Positions 35,601 through 45,196 are shown, numbered from the stretch's first letter. The stretch is DNA of 64,000 nucleotides from Methanoprimaticola sp047501175 (GCF_047501175.1 NZ_JBEQWH010000002.1:1-64000); one strand, 5' to 3'. A program made the numbers and translations. The notes: generated by a model from the sequence alone, not told the origin.

Positions 35601-37900
35601 GTGGAAGCTTCCCTCGACGGTGACGGTAGAGTTGTTCTTGATGTTCAGGGTGTCTACGATGGTGACGCTCTCCAGCTGACCGTATGTCTTGTCCGCGGAG
35701 ATGTCCTCTCCGACGTTCTGTGGGTTCTGGGCCTGGCTGAGGTCGATCTTTCCGCCCTCATAGGCCTTGATCGTGATCTTTCCGGAGATCTTCGCCCCGG
35801 TGAACGCCTTCAGTGCAGCCTTGTCACCGACGGTCATCTCCACGGGTTTGTCATTCAGGGGGACGATGGTTCCGTAGATGTAGTTGTCCTCACCCTTGAA
35901 GGAGTAGCTGGTGATGTTCTCGTCGAGCTTCACGACGGCACTGCTGTTGATGGTGACGTTCTCGAAGATGACGTTCGTGTTATCTGTATTGCTCTCTTTA
36001 TCGACGATGACCAGGTTCCCGTTTATCTCGCCAGTGATCTTGACGTCGTTCTTCCAGACCGTGATCTTCCCCTCATCGATGGTTCCGGTGATCTTGATGC
36101 TACCCTCGGTGAACTCGAAGCTCCCGCTGAATAGTCCATCCTCGGCCTTTCCGATAGGTCCGAAATGGGCGATGGATCTGTCGGTGTCACTTGTCTCTCC
36201 ATTCCTCAGGAGAATGTCCAACTCGCCGTTGTTCACGAACTTTCCGGTACCAGTGATGCTGATCTTTCCGGTACTGTTCGTCGTGTCGTCCCTGGCCATA
36301 GTCCCATTGTTGGTCAGAACAACACCGTCTCCGACCTTCAGACTCTTTCCGCTCGAGACAACAATCGTGATCCCTTGGGGAATCTCCAGATCGGACGAGA
36401 GCTGGATGTCTTCAGTGACCTTGATGCTCGGAACGTTGGCATTGATCATCGTGACGAGCATCTCCTCAGTCTTCACGGACTCAGGTGTGGTAATCGGAAT
36501 CTCAACTTCTTCTCCGTTGATTTTCGCGCCCTTGTAAGCTTTGATCGTCCCAGTGGGGGTAACTCCACTGGTCTCGGACCCGGGTGTGGCGGTGAGTGTC
36601 GCCCCAGATTTCAGGTCGACCTTCGCGGTGGAATCCTCTGTTTCGATGACTCCTCCGTTGACGATATTTCCTCCGTTACTGACCTCGAGGGTCATAGACT
36701 TGGGGATGGTCAGCGTGGACCCTGCATCGATCGAGAGGGTCACGCCGCTGGGGATCGTGACCTTCCCGGTGAGCTTGGCCTCGCCGAACACGGTGATTAT
36801 CCCGTTGTTCTCAGTGACACTTCCTTTGATCCCGATCACATCGGCGGCGGCTCCAGTGGTCTTCGCCACTGTCGCGGCCCCGTAGGAGAATTTGATCCCG
36901 TCGGTTCCGCCCGTCACATCGATCATCGTGACCTTGCTGTTCCCGAATCCGAGTGTTCCTGAGAACTTGGCTCCGTTCGAGATGGTGACAGAGGCTCCGG
37001 GCTGGACGGCAAGGACCTTGCCGTCGGTGTCGATGGTGTCGGTTTCGCCGATGGTGAAGGCGGAGGTTATCTTACCTCCCTCGAACCAGACGGCCCCCAT
37101 CCCTTTACTCTGTATATCAGAGGTCTTCTGCCATCCGTACTTCTCGAAACCGGCAGCATCGACCTTCCCGGCTTCCTCGCTCCAGATCTGGAATCCTGTG
37201 CCGAGGTCGTTCTCTCCGGTCAGGGTGAGTTTCGAGGTCTTGTCCACGTTGATGGCTCCCCACTGGTTTCCGTTGGCGGTGATGTCCATGGCTGTGACAT
37301 TGGAACCGTTCACCTGGATTCCGGCGGCCCCATTGTTGTTGGACGTGACGTTCACGAGCGTCACATCATCAGATTCGTAGATGTTGATCCCGTGGTGGTT
37401 CGTGGAATTATTTGCGAGTGATCCCTTGAGGGTCAGGTCATAGATCTCAACGGCTCCGGTGCTGCTGATGAACATTATGTTCTTGTTCTTCGCACCGTCC
37501 AGGGCCGTGATGGAGTGACCGTTTCCGTTGATGATGACATCCTCGGCTCCGGTGATCTTGATCTTACCCTCATTATTAGTAGAAGTCTCGTCGGTCAACT
37601 TGATTTCGAAGTCTCTCAGAACGTCAATAGTGACGGTGTCGCCGGCTTTTGAAATCGCACTGTTGAGTTTAGAAATCTCTGTAGCGGTGTATGATGTTGG
37701 TTTCTCATCACCGATGGTCACCTCGAGCACTTTGGCCGTGTCGTTCTCGGTGACACCCGTTCCGGTATTCGCATCGCTGTCATCGGCAACTGCAGGTACA
37801 GCTGCGAAGACCGCGAACGCGATCGCCAGAACGGCGATAGCCGCGAGGAGTTTTGAGCGGCATAGCCCCCCCCCGTGACTTCCAATTTGGTTGTTTTCAT
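32604..37900 (-). CDS. giant surface protein 2 (beta-helix, adhesin-like), tract G9 = out of frame
   Basis: About 1765 aa if the tract were G10. Signal peptide KLLAAIAVLAIAFAVFAAVP, then D-D-S-D-A-N-T-G as in gene 1, then many beta-helix-type repeats, including N-terminal pectate-lyase-like units (NVTSNNNGAAGIQVNGSNV), and a C-terminal anchor identical to gene 1 (LLIILVVLIVVMAIIVAM, RLMRS). The SD-preceded ATG at 37900 reads MKTTKLEVT, then poly-G. With G9 it enters a wrong frame and stops after 60 codons; the long frame, which has no stop, is joined only with G10. No alternative in-frame ATG lies before the signal peptide. So this copy appears OFF. Surface location is inferred from signal peptide plus anchor. 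Confidence 0.88.
37866..37874 (-). repeat. G9 (coding strand) tract of surface gene 2
   Basis: Nine consecutive C on the plus strand, starting 26 nt after the A of ATG 37900. One more G restores the frame. Confidence 0.95.
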
Positions 37901-38053
37901 GTGTATTCCTCCGGATTTCTCCGGTCAGGCACCTGAACTCTCATCCTCTCCGTACTCAGGTATACACAATGCCTGTCACCGCCCAACGGTCCATCGATAT
38001 AAACCCTTGCGTGGCGGTTCTTCGGTGCGTGTATCAGGAAAACATGTTGTTTC
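37901..38053 (-). promoter_or_regulatory. promoter and leader of surface gene 2
   Basis: TATA box (plus tataaa at 37998-38003). SD-adjacent hairpin CCGGA-GAAA-TCCGG at 37911-37924 (GNRA tetraloop). Upstream dyad GAAA (38038-38041), 8 nt, TTTC (38050-38053), with GTGT at 38029. Confidence 0.8.
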
Positions 38054-38097
38054 TCATCGGGAAACATGGAATAATCGGGAATAAGTGCCTGACCACA

Positions 38098-38401
38098 GGG
38101 GTTGACCTAGCCTCTCGGTCCAAGTTTGCCATTCTGCTCCTCGACCCTGCCACCCCGCAAACGTCAGTAGTCCGGAGTGAGGCTGCTCCCGTCAGGACCT
38201 GACCCGGTTCCCCCGGTTGATGCGTGAACTGCGACCCTCCGGCCGTATTCGTCGCAAACTCCGACTCTGCAGGACAAGATTTCATTGTCGCTCGATGGGC
38301 TTGAACTGTTCAGCTGGGCCGTCCCCTGCTGTCACCCCCGCGTATTGACGATTTCGGGTATAGGGCACGCCAAGCGCCCCGGTCAAGCCAGACGACACCC
38401 C
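38098..38401 (-). ncRNA. signal recognition particle 7S RNA
   Basis: About 304 nt on the minus strand. The SRP54-binding helix 8 core GTCAGGTCCTGACGGGAGCA-GCC is present, with the asymmetric loop sequence that is universal in SRP RNA. The 5' Alu-like part has CCGGGGCGCTTGGCGTGCCC and a later GCGGGGGTGACAGCAGGGGA. The ends (GGGG at the 5' end, CCCC at the 3' end) can pair, as does TTGACC with GGTCAA further in. A TATA-like TTTTTAAT at 38415-38422 lies about 20-25 nt upstream of the 5' end. The length suits archaeal SRP RNA. End positions are estimated. Confidence 0.87.
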
Positions 38402-38918
38402 AATATGCGACCTCATTAAAAACACTATGGAATGTATGTGCACGATGGGTATTCCCTCACACACGGTTGAAACACTCGTCATGAGTATGCTGAGAAGATC
38501 AATATCTTCTATCCGCCAGGTGACTTAATCTCAACGACCTGGTCGGTCAATCCTCGTATGCGGGAGATATATCCCGGATTGCATCGGTCTCTTTGGGATC
38601 GGATGTGGTTTCATGGACGGACGGTAACTTGTGAATCCGAAAAATAGGCATGGACTCCTGGGTACACCATAAAGGTGCAGTGCCATGGGTGTGCTACTTA
38701 TCGACAAGGGGTATGTCCCGATATATGTCAGAACTTTCGATTAGCATTTCCGACATAAAGTCTGATGTGCTGGAACACAGGGGTATTCGGTCTCATCTAT
38801 GGATGCTGAATGAAACAGCCGGCAGATGGACCATATGTCCAATCATCACCCTTTAAGTACCAGAGACACATGCTCGGATTAGCGTGCTAAGTGTTAGCAC
38901 GGTACATACGGTGACAAA
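38402..38918. other. intergenic region upstream of symporter
   Basis: About 515 bp without a supported gene; short frames are not convincing. It holds the SRP RNA promoter at its left end and the symporter promoter at its right end (CTTTAAGTA near 38848). Confidence 0.5.
38883..38901. promoter_or_regulatory. palindrome in the symporter leader
   Basis: CGTGCTAA-GTG-TTAGCACG is a perfect 8-bp inverted repeat, about 10-25 nt after the predicted transcript start and 18 nt before the small ORF. Operator or leader hairpin. Confidence 0.55.
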
Positions 38919-39047
38919 ATGGCGTTCTTCGGACTGACCGACCCATGGATAATCGGAGGATATGTTCTCAGCATACTGAGCGTGATCTTCTGCTGCGGAT
39001 ATGCTGTGATCAGAGGTATAAGGGCGGAGGATGAGGAAGATGAGTGA
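38919..39047 (+). CDS. symporter small accessory protein
   Basis: 42 aa: MAFFGLTDPWIIGGYVLSIL, a single membrane helix, then a basic/acidic tail IRGIRAEDEEDE. The DPW-I-x-x-Y motif and its placement just before a sodium:solute symporter match the small accessory proteins annotated next to SSS transporters. It overlaps the symporter start by 8 nt (coupled). Probably stabilises or modulates the transporter. Confidence 0.8.
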   Translation: MAFFGLTDPWIIGGYVLSILSVIFCCGYAVIRGIRAEDEEDE

Positions 39048-40674
39048 CGGTGTCGATCTGGTCACGTTCGGGTCCATGGTCGCCGTCTTCGTCGTGGTGA
39101 CCCTCGTCCTCGGATGGTACGGTTACAAGAACACCAAGAGCAACGAGGAGTTCCTTCTCGGAAGGAGCAAGGCCGGGCCGGTCATCCTCGCCCTCTCGTA
39201 CGGTTCCACCTTCCTCTCCGCGTCCGCGGTCATAGGGTTCGGCGGACAGTCCGCCGTCCACGGTATGTCGCTGATGTGGCTGTGCTTCCTCAACCTGTTC
39301 GTCGGACTCATCGTGGCGTTCCTCGTCTTCGGAGGGCGCACCAGGCGCAAGGGCAGGGAGTACGGCGCGTCCACGTTCGCCGACCTCCTCGGCAAGATAT
39401 ACCATTCCAAGGGGATCCGCGGGTTCACCGCGGTGCTCATCATCGTGATGATGCCCATCTACGCCGCGGCCGTCCTGAAGGGCGGGGTGAACTCGCTCGC
39501 CACCATCACCGGCCTGAACGAGTACTACGACATCATACTGATCGCACTGTCCGTCATAGTAGCCGTCTACGTCGTGTACGGCGGGATCATCGCGGTCATG
39601 TACAACGATGCCCTCCAGGCCGCGATCATGTTCGCGGGAATGGTGGTCATCCTCCTCGTCACCTTCTCCTACTTCGGAGGGGTGACCGTCGCGAACACCA
39701 GCCTCGGGGACCTCTGGGGCACCGTCGGGGAGTCCGCCAACGGGACGCTCCCGGGATTCAACGGATGGACCAGCTTCTCCGACTTCGGGTCGATGGAGTG
39801 GATGACCGTGGTGACCACGTTCCTGCTCGGTGTGGGCATTGGGGCGCTCACCCAGCCCCAGCTCGCCGTCCGCTTCATGTCCGCCAAGACCGACAGGGAC
39901 CTCAACAAGTCCCTGCTGGTCGGGTCGATATTCATGATGGTCATCGTCGGGTCCGCCTACACGGTCGGGTCCCTGAGCAACGTGTACTTCTTCAACGAGC
40001 ACGGGACCATAGCGTTCGACTACATCACCGGCCTCGGCCTCGGGACCGACTTCATCATCCCGCAGTTCATACTGGAGATCTTCTCCAACGCGACCTTCGG
40101 GGACATATTCGTGTCTCTGTTCCTGCTGTCCCTGGTATGCGCCGCGATCTCCACGATCAGCGCGCTGCTCCACACCATCGGGGCCGCGGGAGGGTACGAC
40201 CTGTTCACCCTGTACCAGAACTGGAAGGGAAGGCTCAAGGGCGACTCCCAGAGCATCAACCTCAACAGGGTATGTATCGTGGTGATCATGGTTCTGATGG
40301 TCGTGTACTGCTACCTGATGCCCAAGGACATCATCGCCAAGGCCACGTCGGTCTTCATGGGGATGACCGCTGCCGCGCTCCTGCCCGCATACTTCCACGG
40401 ACTGTACTCCAAGAGGCCCTGCAAGAAGGCCGCCCTGGCCAGCATCGCCGTGGGCACCGGGTCCTACCTGTTCCTCGCACTGTTCATCAACAAGGGCACC
40501 AGCGTGTTCCTGCCGATCTGCCAGCTCCTGACGGGGAGCCCCGTGCTGTTCCCGGACTCCATACTGGCGTCCGCGGACCCCTTGATCATCTCCCTCCCCC
40601 TGTCCATAATCGCCATGGCGGTGATGCTGATCATGGAGAGGAGGACGGCCTCCGCGGAACCCGATGTTTCGTGA
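39040..40674 (+). CDS. sodium:solute symporter (SSS family)
   Basis: 544 aa with about 13 membrane helices. SSS features: GYKNTKSNEEFLLGRSK near the N-terminus (the N-x-x-E-F-x-L-x-G-R motif), then SYGSTFLSASAVIGFGGQSA in helix 2 (the S-x-x-S-A Na+ site region), and SLVCAAISTISALLHTIGAA in helix 8-9 (Na2-type S/T residues). Substrate unknown; related archaeal proteins are annotated for acetate, proline or pantothenate uptake. ATG 39040 is preferred over 39031, which is too close to the SD (GGAGG). Confidence 0.9.
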   Translation: MSDGVDLVTFGSMVAVFVVVTLVLGWYGYKNTKSNEEFLLGRSKAGPVILALSYGSTFLSASAVIGFGGQSAVHGMSLMWLCFLNLFVGLIVAFLVFGGRTRRKGREYGASTFADLLGKIYHSKGIRGFTAVLIIVMMPIYAAAVLKGGVNSLATITGLNEYYDIILIALSVIVAVYVVYGGIIAVMYNDALQAAIMFAGMVVILLVTFSYFGGVTVANTSLGDLWGTVGESANGTLPGFNGWTSFSDFGSMEWMTVVTTFLLGVGIGALTQPQLAVRFMSAKTDRDLNKSLLVGSIFMMVIVGSAYTVGSLSNVYFFNEHGTIAFDYITGLGLGTDFIIPQFILEIFSNATFGDIFVSLFLLSLVCAAISTISALLHTIGAAGGYDLFTLYQNWKGRLKGDSQSINLNRVCIVVIMVLMVVYCYLMPKDIIAKATSVFMGMTAAALLPAYFHGLYSKRPCKKAALASIAVGTGSYLFLALFINKGTSVFLPICQLLTGSPVLFPDSILASADPLIISLPLSIIAMAVMLIMERRTASAEPDVS

Positions 40675-40727
40675 ACAATAGAAACACTCTTAATTTCAAA
40701 AAACAGAACTTAAATAGGATGTTGCGT

Positions 40728-40770
40728 CATCCTGCCAAGCACACAAACCTTTGTGTGTATTGGCAGGATG
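40728..40770. promoter_or_regulatory. 43-nt dyad upstream of winged-helix regulator
   Basis: CATCCTGCCAA (40728-40738) and TTGGCAGGATG (40760-40770) are perfect inverted arms; inside them ACACAAA (40741-40747) and TTTGTGT (40750-40756) form a second pair. A TATA-like CTTAAATAG lies at about 40709-40717, so the dyad covers the transcript start. Likely operator for the adjacent regulator, or a leader hairpin. Confidence 0.7.
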
Positions 40771-40784
40771 GCGTGTGATAGACA

Positions 40785-41114
40785 ATGGCTCAAAGAAAGA
40801 CCACCGGTGCTGCTATTTTCGAGGAGAAGCACATGATCTCCATCATCTTGTATCTGGCCACCAACGGTCCGAGCCGCAAGATAGACATCTACGAGGGCGT
40901 GTCGTCCAACCCCCGCATGCCGGACAAGCTGAACGCCCTGGAGAGCACCGGGCTGGTCGTCCAGTACATGGACCCCGTGTCCAGGTCCACCATCGTCAAC
41001 CTCTCCGACATGGGCTCGCAGGTGGCCGACCTCCTGATGTCCGTCGACAAGCTCATCCGCACCGCATCCCCCGCCGACGTGCGATCCGACCTGCGACCGC
41101 TTCGCGAGGGTTAA
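40785..41114 (+). CDS. small winged-helix transcriptional regulator
   Basis: 109 aa. A winged-helix core is visible: MISIILYLATNGPSRKIDIYE (helices 1-2), then NPRMPDKLNALESTGLVVQYM (recognition helix), then a wing and a C-terminal helix. Resembles archaeal HxlR/MarR-size regulators of single-domain type. A long dyad covers its own transcript start, suggesting autoregulation. Followed 24 nt later by the ABC ATPase gene. Confidence 0.75.
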   Translation: MAQRKTTGAAIFEEKHMISIILYLATNGPSRKIDIYEGVSSNPRMPDKLNALESTGLVVQYMDPVSRSTIVNLSDMGSQVADLLMSVDKLIRTASPADVRSDLRPLREG

Positions 41115-41138
41115 GTATCCCGCGGTATTCGTGTCAGC

Positions 41139-41933
41139 ATGGACAAGGCGCTGGAGCTCAGGAACGTCTCGGTGGTCAGGGGCGGCGACCGCATCCTGAG
41201 CGGCATAGACCTGGACATCTTCAAGGGCGAGAACGTCGCCGTCATCGGTCCCAACGGCTCCGGCAAGACCACACTCATAAAGCTCCTGCGCGGGGACATC
41301 CGTCCCTACTACGACGAGGACAGCCCGGCCGTCATGCGCATATTCGGCCAGGACCGCTGGAACCTGTTCGAGGTGCGCGGTAGGATGGGCGTCGTCTCCA
41401 TGGACCTCCAGTCGATGTTCAGGGCCGACACCACCGTGGCCGAGGTGGTGTGCTCCGGTTTCTTCAACAGCCTGGACGTCTTCAGGAATCACTCGCTCAC
41501 GGACGACATGAGGAGGGCGGCCCTCGAGGCGGCGGTCACGATGGGGATAGAGGACCTCATGTCCCGCCCGACCGAGAACCTCTCCTTGGGGGAGATGAGG
41601 AGGACGTTGATCGCGAGGGCGCTCGTGACCAAGCCGGACCTCCTGGTCCTGGACGAGCCCATGACCGGGCTGGACATAGTCATGAGGTCCAAGTTCAGGG
41701 CGATGTTCGACATACTCATCGGGACCGGGGTGAGCATAGTGATGGTCACCCACGAGCTCACGGACATACCATCCAGCGTCAGGAGGGTCGTGATGGTCCG
41801 CGACGGGGCCATCTTCGCGGATGGTCCGAAGGAAGAGCTCCTGACCGATGATAAAGTATCCGATTTATACGGCGAGCCGATCGAGGTCGAGGTGTCCGAC
41901 GGTATATACAGGATGCACCTTCGGGGAGCTTGA
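41139..41933 (+). CDS. ABC-type ATPase without a permease partner
   Basis: 264 aa. Walker A GPNGSGKT (residues 37-44), signature LSLGEMRR (near 148), Walker B LLVLDEPMTGLD and H-loop THELTDIP. The order and LSLGEMRR variant resemble the ModF/YlmA type of stand-alone or repair-linked ATPases. No permease or binding protein lies nearby, so transport cannot be assumed. The stop lies 4 nt before the next start. Confidence 0.85.
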   Translation: MDKALELRNVSVVRGGDRILSGIDLDIFKGENVAVIGPNGSGKTTLIKLLRGDIRPYYDEDSPAVMRIFGQDRWNLFEVRGRMGVVSMDLQSMFRADTTVAEVVCSGFFNSLDVFRNHSLTDDMRRAALEAAVTMGIEDLMSRPTENLSLGEMRRTLIARALVTKPDLLVLDEPMTGLDIVMRSKFRAMFDILIGTGVSIVMVTHELTDIPSSVRRVVMVRDGAIFADGPKEELLTDDKVSDLYGEPIEVEVSDGIYRMHLRGA

Positions 41934-41937
41934 TCGA

Positions 41938-42477
41938 ATGACCTTGATATGTGGAGAGTGCGGCGGCGTCATACCCGCGGACATGGACTTCTGCCCCCGT
42001 TGCGGCAGCCTCCGCTCCAACGCCCGCGTCGTCAACGACGGCAGGACGGTCGGGGAGTGCCCGAGCTGCGGAGGACCGCTCGGCCCCGACGACCTTTACT
42101 GCGGGAGGTGCGGTTCGAAGATCAGTACGGGAACGGCATCGCAGGGCGTCATGAGGCCCAGAAAGAACGCCAACCTGGCGATAATGTTGGCCCTGATCCC
42201 CGGGTTCTTCAACGTCTTCGGCCTGGGCCACTTCGTCCTGAGGCAGTACTCCCGCGGGATCATGTTCCTCGTGATCTCCGTGGTGCTCTGGTACCTGGGA
42301 GGATGGAAGCCGTTCCCGAGCTCGCTGCTCCTGACCGTGCTGACGATATGCGTCTTCTTCTACCAGGCGATGGACATACTCCGCCTGTCGTACACGAGGG
42401 AGGGCCGATGCCGGACTGGACCGAGAAGTACCGCCCTCAGACGCTTGACGGCATCATCGGCAACCCGACCGCGGTGA
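41938..42477 (+). CDS. double zinc-ribbon membrane protein
   Basis: 179 aa. Two zinc ribbons: CGECGGVIPADMDFCPRCG (about 5-23) and CPSCGGPLGPDDLYCGRCG (about 41-59). Then three or so short membrane helices (about 75-150) with a GLGHF motif, as in TM2/DUF5683-like domains. Function unknown. Its last 70 nt overlap the rfcL start, so coupling is likely, though part of the C-terminal tail (about 23 aa) may be an accident of the shared frame space. Confidence 0.7.
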   Translation: MTLICGECGGVIPADMDFCPRCGSLRSNARVVNDGRTVGECPSCGGPLGPDDLYCGRCGSKISTGTASQGVMRPRKNANLAIMLALIPGFFNVFGLGHFVLRQYSRGIMFLVISVVLWYLGGWKPFPSSLLLTVLTICVFFYQAMDILRLSYTREGRCRTGPRSTALRRLTASSATRPR

Positions 42478-43868
42478 ACACGCTGCGCGCGTGGGCCAGG
42501 TCCTGGGAGTCCGGCATCCCCGAGATGCGCGCGGTCGTCCTCATGGGCCCTCCGGGCGTGGGCAAGACCACGTCCGCCGAGGCGCTGGCGAGGGAGATGG
42601 GCTGGGGCATCGTGGAGATGAACGCATCGGACCAGAGGAAGGGGTCGGCCATCGAGGGGATCGCCGTGCGCGGGTCCCAGTCCAACACCTTCGACTCCGA
42701 CGGCTCCTATCTGGACGCGGGGTCCGGGGGGAGGAAGCTCATCGTCCTGGACGAGGCGGACAACTTCTTCGGCAACAACGACCGCGGTGCGATACCGGCC
42801 GTCAACGAGCTGATAGCCACCACTAAGCAGCCGGTCATACTGATAGTCAACGACTTCTACGGTCTCAGCAGGAAGAGCAGCGCCATAAAGACGAAGACGT
42901 TGCAGATAACGTTCAAGAGGCCCATGGCCTCGACGATCGCAAAGGCACTCTACAGGATCGCCGAGCAGGAGGGCGTCGAGGTGGACCCGGAGGCCATGGA
43001 GGCCATCGCGGAGAACGCGTCCGGGGACATGCGCGCGGCCGTGAGGAACCTGGAGTCCATGGCCATAGGCCAGGACTCGGTCACCAAGGAGATGTCCGAC
43101 GGGCTCTCCCACCGGGACAGCAGGACCGACCTGTTCGGGATGCTCTCCGCGGTCTACCGCAGGACCGACCCGGCAGGCGCCCGCAGGGCCCTGCGCGAGG
43201 TGGACGAGGACCCGCCGACGAAGCTCCTCTGGATCGACGAGAACCTCCCCACGGAGTTCCTGGACCCGGGGGACCTGGTCCGCGGGTACGACAAGCTCTC
43301 CAAGGCGGCGATCTATCTCGGACGTGCGGGGAGGCGCCAGTACTTCGGGTTCTGGTCGTACGCGTCGGACTTCATGTCCATCGGCCTCGCATCGTCCAAG
43401 ATGTCCGACAAGGTCGGCAGGGAGAGGATGAGGTTCCCCGGGTACATGACGAAGATGTCCCGCAGCAGGGGCATCCGCGGCACCAAGGGCACCCTGGAGC
43501 TGAAGCTGGCCGCGGCCATGCACACCACCGCGTCGCGCGTGGACCGCGACGTGGTCCCGTACCTGTCCCAGGCCGCCGTTGCCGACCCGGCGCTCCGTGC
43601 GGGCCTAGTGGCCGACGTCGGTCTCGACGAGAACGAGCTGGGATTCCTGATAGGGAAGAAGTCCGACTCCAAGGACGTGAAGGCCGCCATGTCCGAAGCG
43701 GAGCGGATCCTGGAGGAGCGCGCGCTGGCATCCCGCGCATCGATGCCCGCGCCCGAGCCGGTCCGTATCGACGCGCCGGTCAGGGTCGAGCCCCCGGCCG
43801 CGCCCGAGCCGGAACCGAAGGCCCCCGAAAGCAGACCAAAGGCTCAACGCAGCCTATTCGATTTCTGA
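42408..43868 (+). CDS. rfcL: replication factor C large subunit
   Basis: 486 aa AAA+ clamp-loader subunit. Walker A GPPGVGKTT (47-55), Walker B IVLDEADNFF, then the RFC box region and collar domain. The C-terminal QRSLFDF is a PIP box for PCNA. ATG 42408 has the canonical start MPDWTEKYRPQTL. The proline/alanine-rich linker (about 445-480) leads to the PIP box. RFC small subunit is not in the window. Confidence 0.96.
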   Translation: MPDWTEKYRPQTLDGIIGNPTAVNTLRAWARSWESGIPEMRAVVLMGPPGVGKTTSAEALAREMGWGIVEMNASDQRKGSAIEGIAVRGSQSNTFDSDGSYLDAGSGGRKLIVLDEADNFFGNNDRGAIPAVNELIATTKQPVILIVNDFYGLSRKSSAIKTKTLQITFKRPMASTIAKALYRIAEQEGVEVDPEAMEAIAENASGDMRAAVRNLESMAIGQDSVTKEMSDGLSHRDSRTDLFGMLSAVYRRTDPAGARRALREVDEDPPTKLLWIDENLPTEFLDPGDLVRGYDKLSKAAIYLGRAGRRQYFGFWSYASDFMSIGLASSKMSDKVGRERMRFPGYMTKMSRSRGIRGTKGTLELKLAAAMHTTASRVDRDVVPYLSQAAVADPALRAGLVADVGLDENELGFLIGKKSDSKDVKAAMSEAERILEERALASRASMPAPEPVRIDAPVRVEPPAAPEPEPKAPESRPKAQRSLFDF

Positions 43869-43872
43869 TACC

Positions 43873-44820
43873 ATGGAAGAAGGTTACCGCGATCTCCTGA
43901 TCAAGCAGCAGTACAGGCTGTACAACGACCACTCCGCCGTCAAACTGTGCCATTGGATGAAGGAGAGCATGCTGAGGGAGCGCCACTGCTACAAGCAGGA
44001 CTTCTACGGCATCCAGTCCCACAGGTGCCTCCAGATGACACCCGCCATCAACGAGTGCAGCCACCGCTGCACCTTCTGCTGGAGGGTCCAGGAGCACGAC
44101 TTCGAGGTGAAGGAATGGGCGGAGCCCAAGGACATGCTCGACAACCTGATCGAGCAGCAGAGGAAGCTCGTGTCCGGGTTCAAGGGCGACCCCAGGTGCG
44201 ACATGGAGAGGTTCGAGGAGGCCAGGAACCCCAACCAGGTCGCGATATCCCTGGCCGGGGAGCCGATAACCTATCCGTACCTGTCCGAGTTCCTGAAGGA
44301 GTGCCACGGCCGCGGGATGACAACGTTCATGGTCACCAACGGCACCTACCCGGAGAGGCTGGAGTCCCTGGACGTCCTCCCGATGCAGCTCTACGTCACC
44401 GTGGCGGCACCGAACCCCCAGGTGTACAGGAGGGTCTGCCGTCCGAAGATATCCGACGGGTGGGAGAGGATCATGCGCACCCTCGAGCTCCTGCCATCCC
44501 TGGACACGAGGACGGTCATCCGTCACACGCTTGTGAAGAACGAGAACTTCGGATGGCTGGACGAGTACGCGGCCCTGGACAGGATCGCGGACCCGGACCT
44601 GGTGGAGCCCAAGGGATACGTGTTCGTCGGCGGTTCCCGCACGAGGCTGACCATAGACTGCATGCCGTCGTTCGCGGAGGTGAAGGACTTCTCCAACCAG
44701 CTCGGGCAGAGGATAGGCATGTCCATCATCAACGAGCGTGAGGACAGCCGCGTGGTCCTGCTCGGACAGCCCGGCATGGAGACGGACGTCCGCAAGCTCC
44801 ACGGCCTGGACCTGATGTGA
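43873..44820 (+). CDS. taw1: 4-demethylwyosine synthase TYW1 (radical SAM)
   Basis: 315 aa. Radical-SAM CxxxCxxC is C62, C66, C69 in CSHRCTFCW. Two further Cys upstream (HCYKQ, RCLQM at 39 and 52) probably bind the second cluster of TYW1. The enzyme condenses N1-methylguanosine 37 of tRNA-Phe with pyruvate to form the tricyclic wyosine base. Archaeal length, no flavodoxin domain. 4 nt after rfcL. Confidence 0.94.
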   Translation: MEEGYRDLLIKQQYRLYNDHSAVKLCHWMKESMLRERHCYKQDFYGIQSHRCLQMTPAINECSHRCTFCWRVQEHDFEVKEWAEPKDMLDNLIEQQRKLVSGFKGDPRCDMERFEEARNPNQVAISLAGEPITYPYLSEFLKECHGRGMTTFMVTNGTYPERLESLDVLPMQLYVTVAAPNPQVYRRVCRPKISDGWERIMRTLELLPSLDTRTVIRHTLVKNENFGWLDEYAALDRIADPDLVEPKGYVFVGGSRTRLTIDCMPSFAEVKDFSNQLGQRIGMSIINEREDSRVVLLGQPGMETDVRKLHGLDLM

Positions 44821-45196
44821 CCTTGGCGGCACTCCGATGGGTCAGGCGTTCCAAGCACAGGGTATTTAAGCTCAATCATCGGTAAAGACGTTGCAGGTCG
44901 CCCCCTCGGCGACTCACTGGGGGATGTGGTCCCTCGATCACTCACCCCTACATCTTCTGCGATTCGCTGTCGATCCGGGAATGTCCTGAGTCCGTACCAT
45001 TCCGATTCGGATCCGTTCCTGAGGAGCTTCGGTCACACCATCCTGATAAGGCTGAGATCTCACAGAAGCTCGTCGTCCGTAAGCCGTTATGACCCCGGGA
45101 TGCAACCAGGATTGCTGTTTCCATCGGGATACCGATGCACGAATCCAATGATGTTTGCATCGATCGCGTCAAGCCACATATGGGGGACAAAATCCC
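44821..45196. other. intergenic region, probably decayed sequence
   Basis: About 375 bp after taw1. A TATA-like TATTTAAG at about 44862-44869 is followed by a GC-rich segment but no ORF. On the minus strand one frame interrupted by several stops looks like degraded coding sequence (MWLDAIDANIIGFVHRYPDG). It joins a regulator remnant at 45197. I cannot assign it. Confidence 0.4.

Noticed and set aside
38650..38856. 68-codon plus-strand frame in the gap before the symporter
   Set aside because: No SD, no recognisable composition or motif, and it runs into the predicted symporter promoter.
44880..44960. tRNA or small RNA after taw1
   Set aside because: A TATA-like element and GC-rich sequence are present but no cloverleaf with a T-loop can be drawn.
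44948..45190. 80-codon minus-strand frame upstream of the HxlR remnant
   Set aside because: A neighbouring frame looks more like decayed coding sequence; neither gives a recognisable protein.
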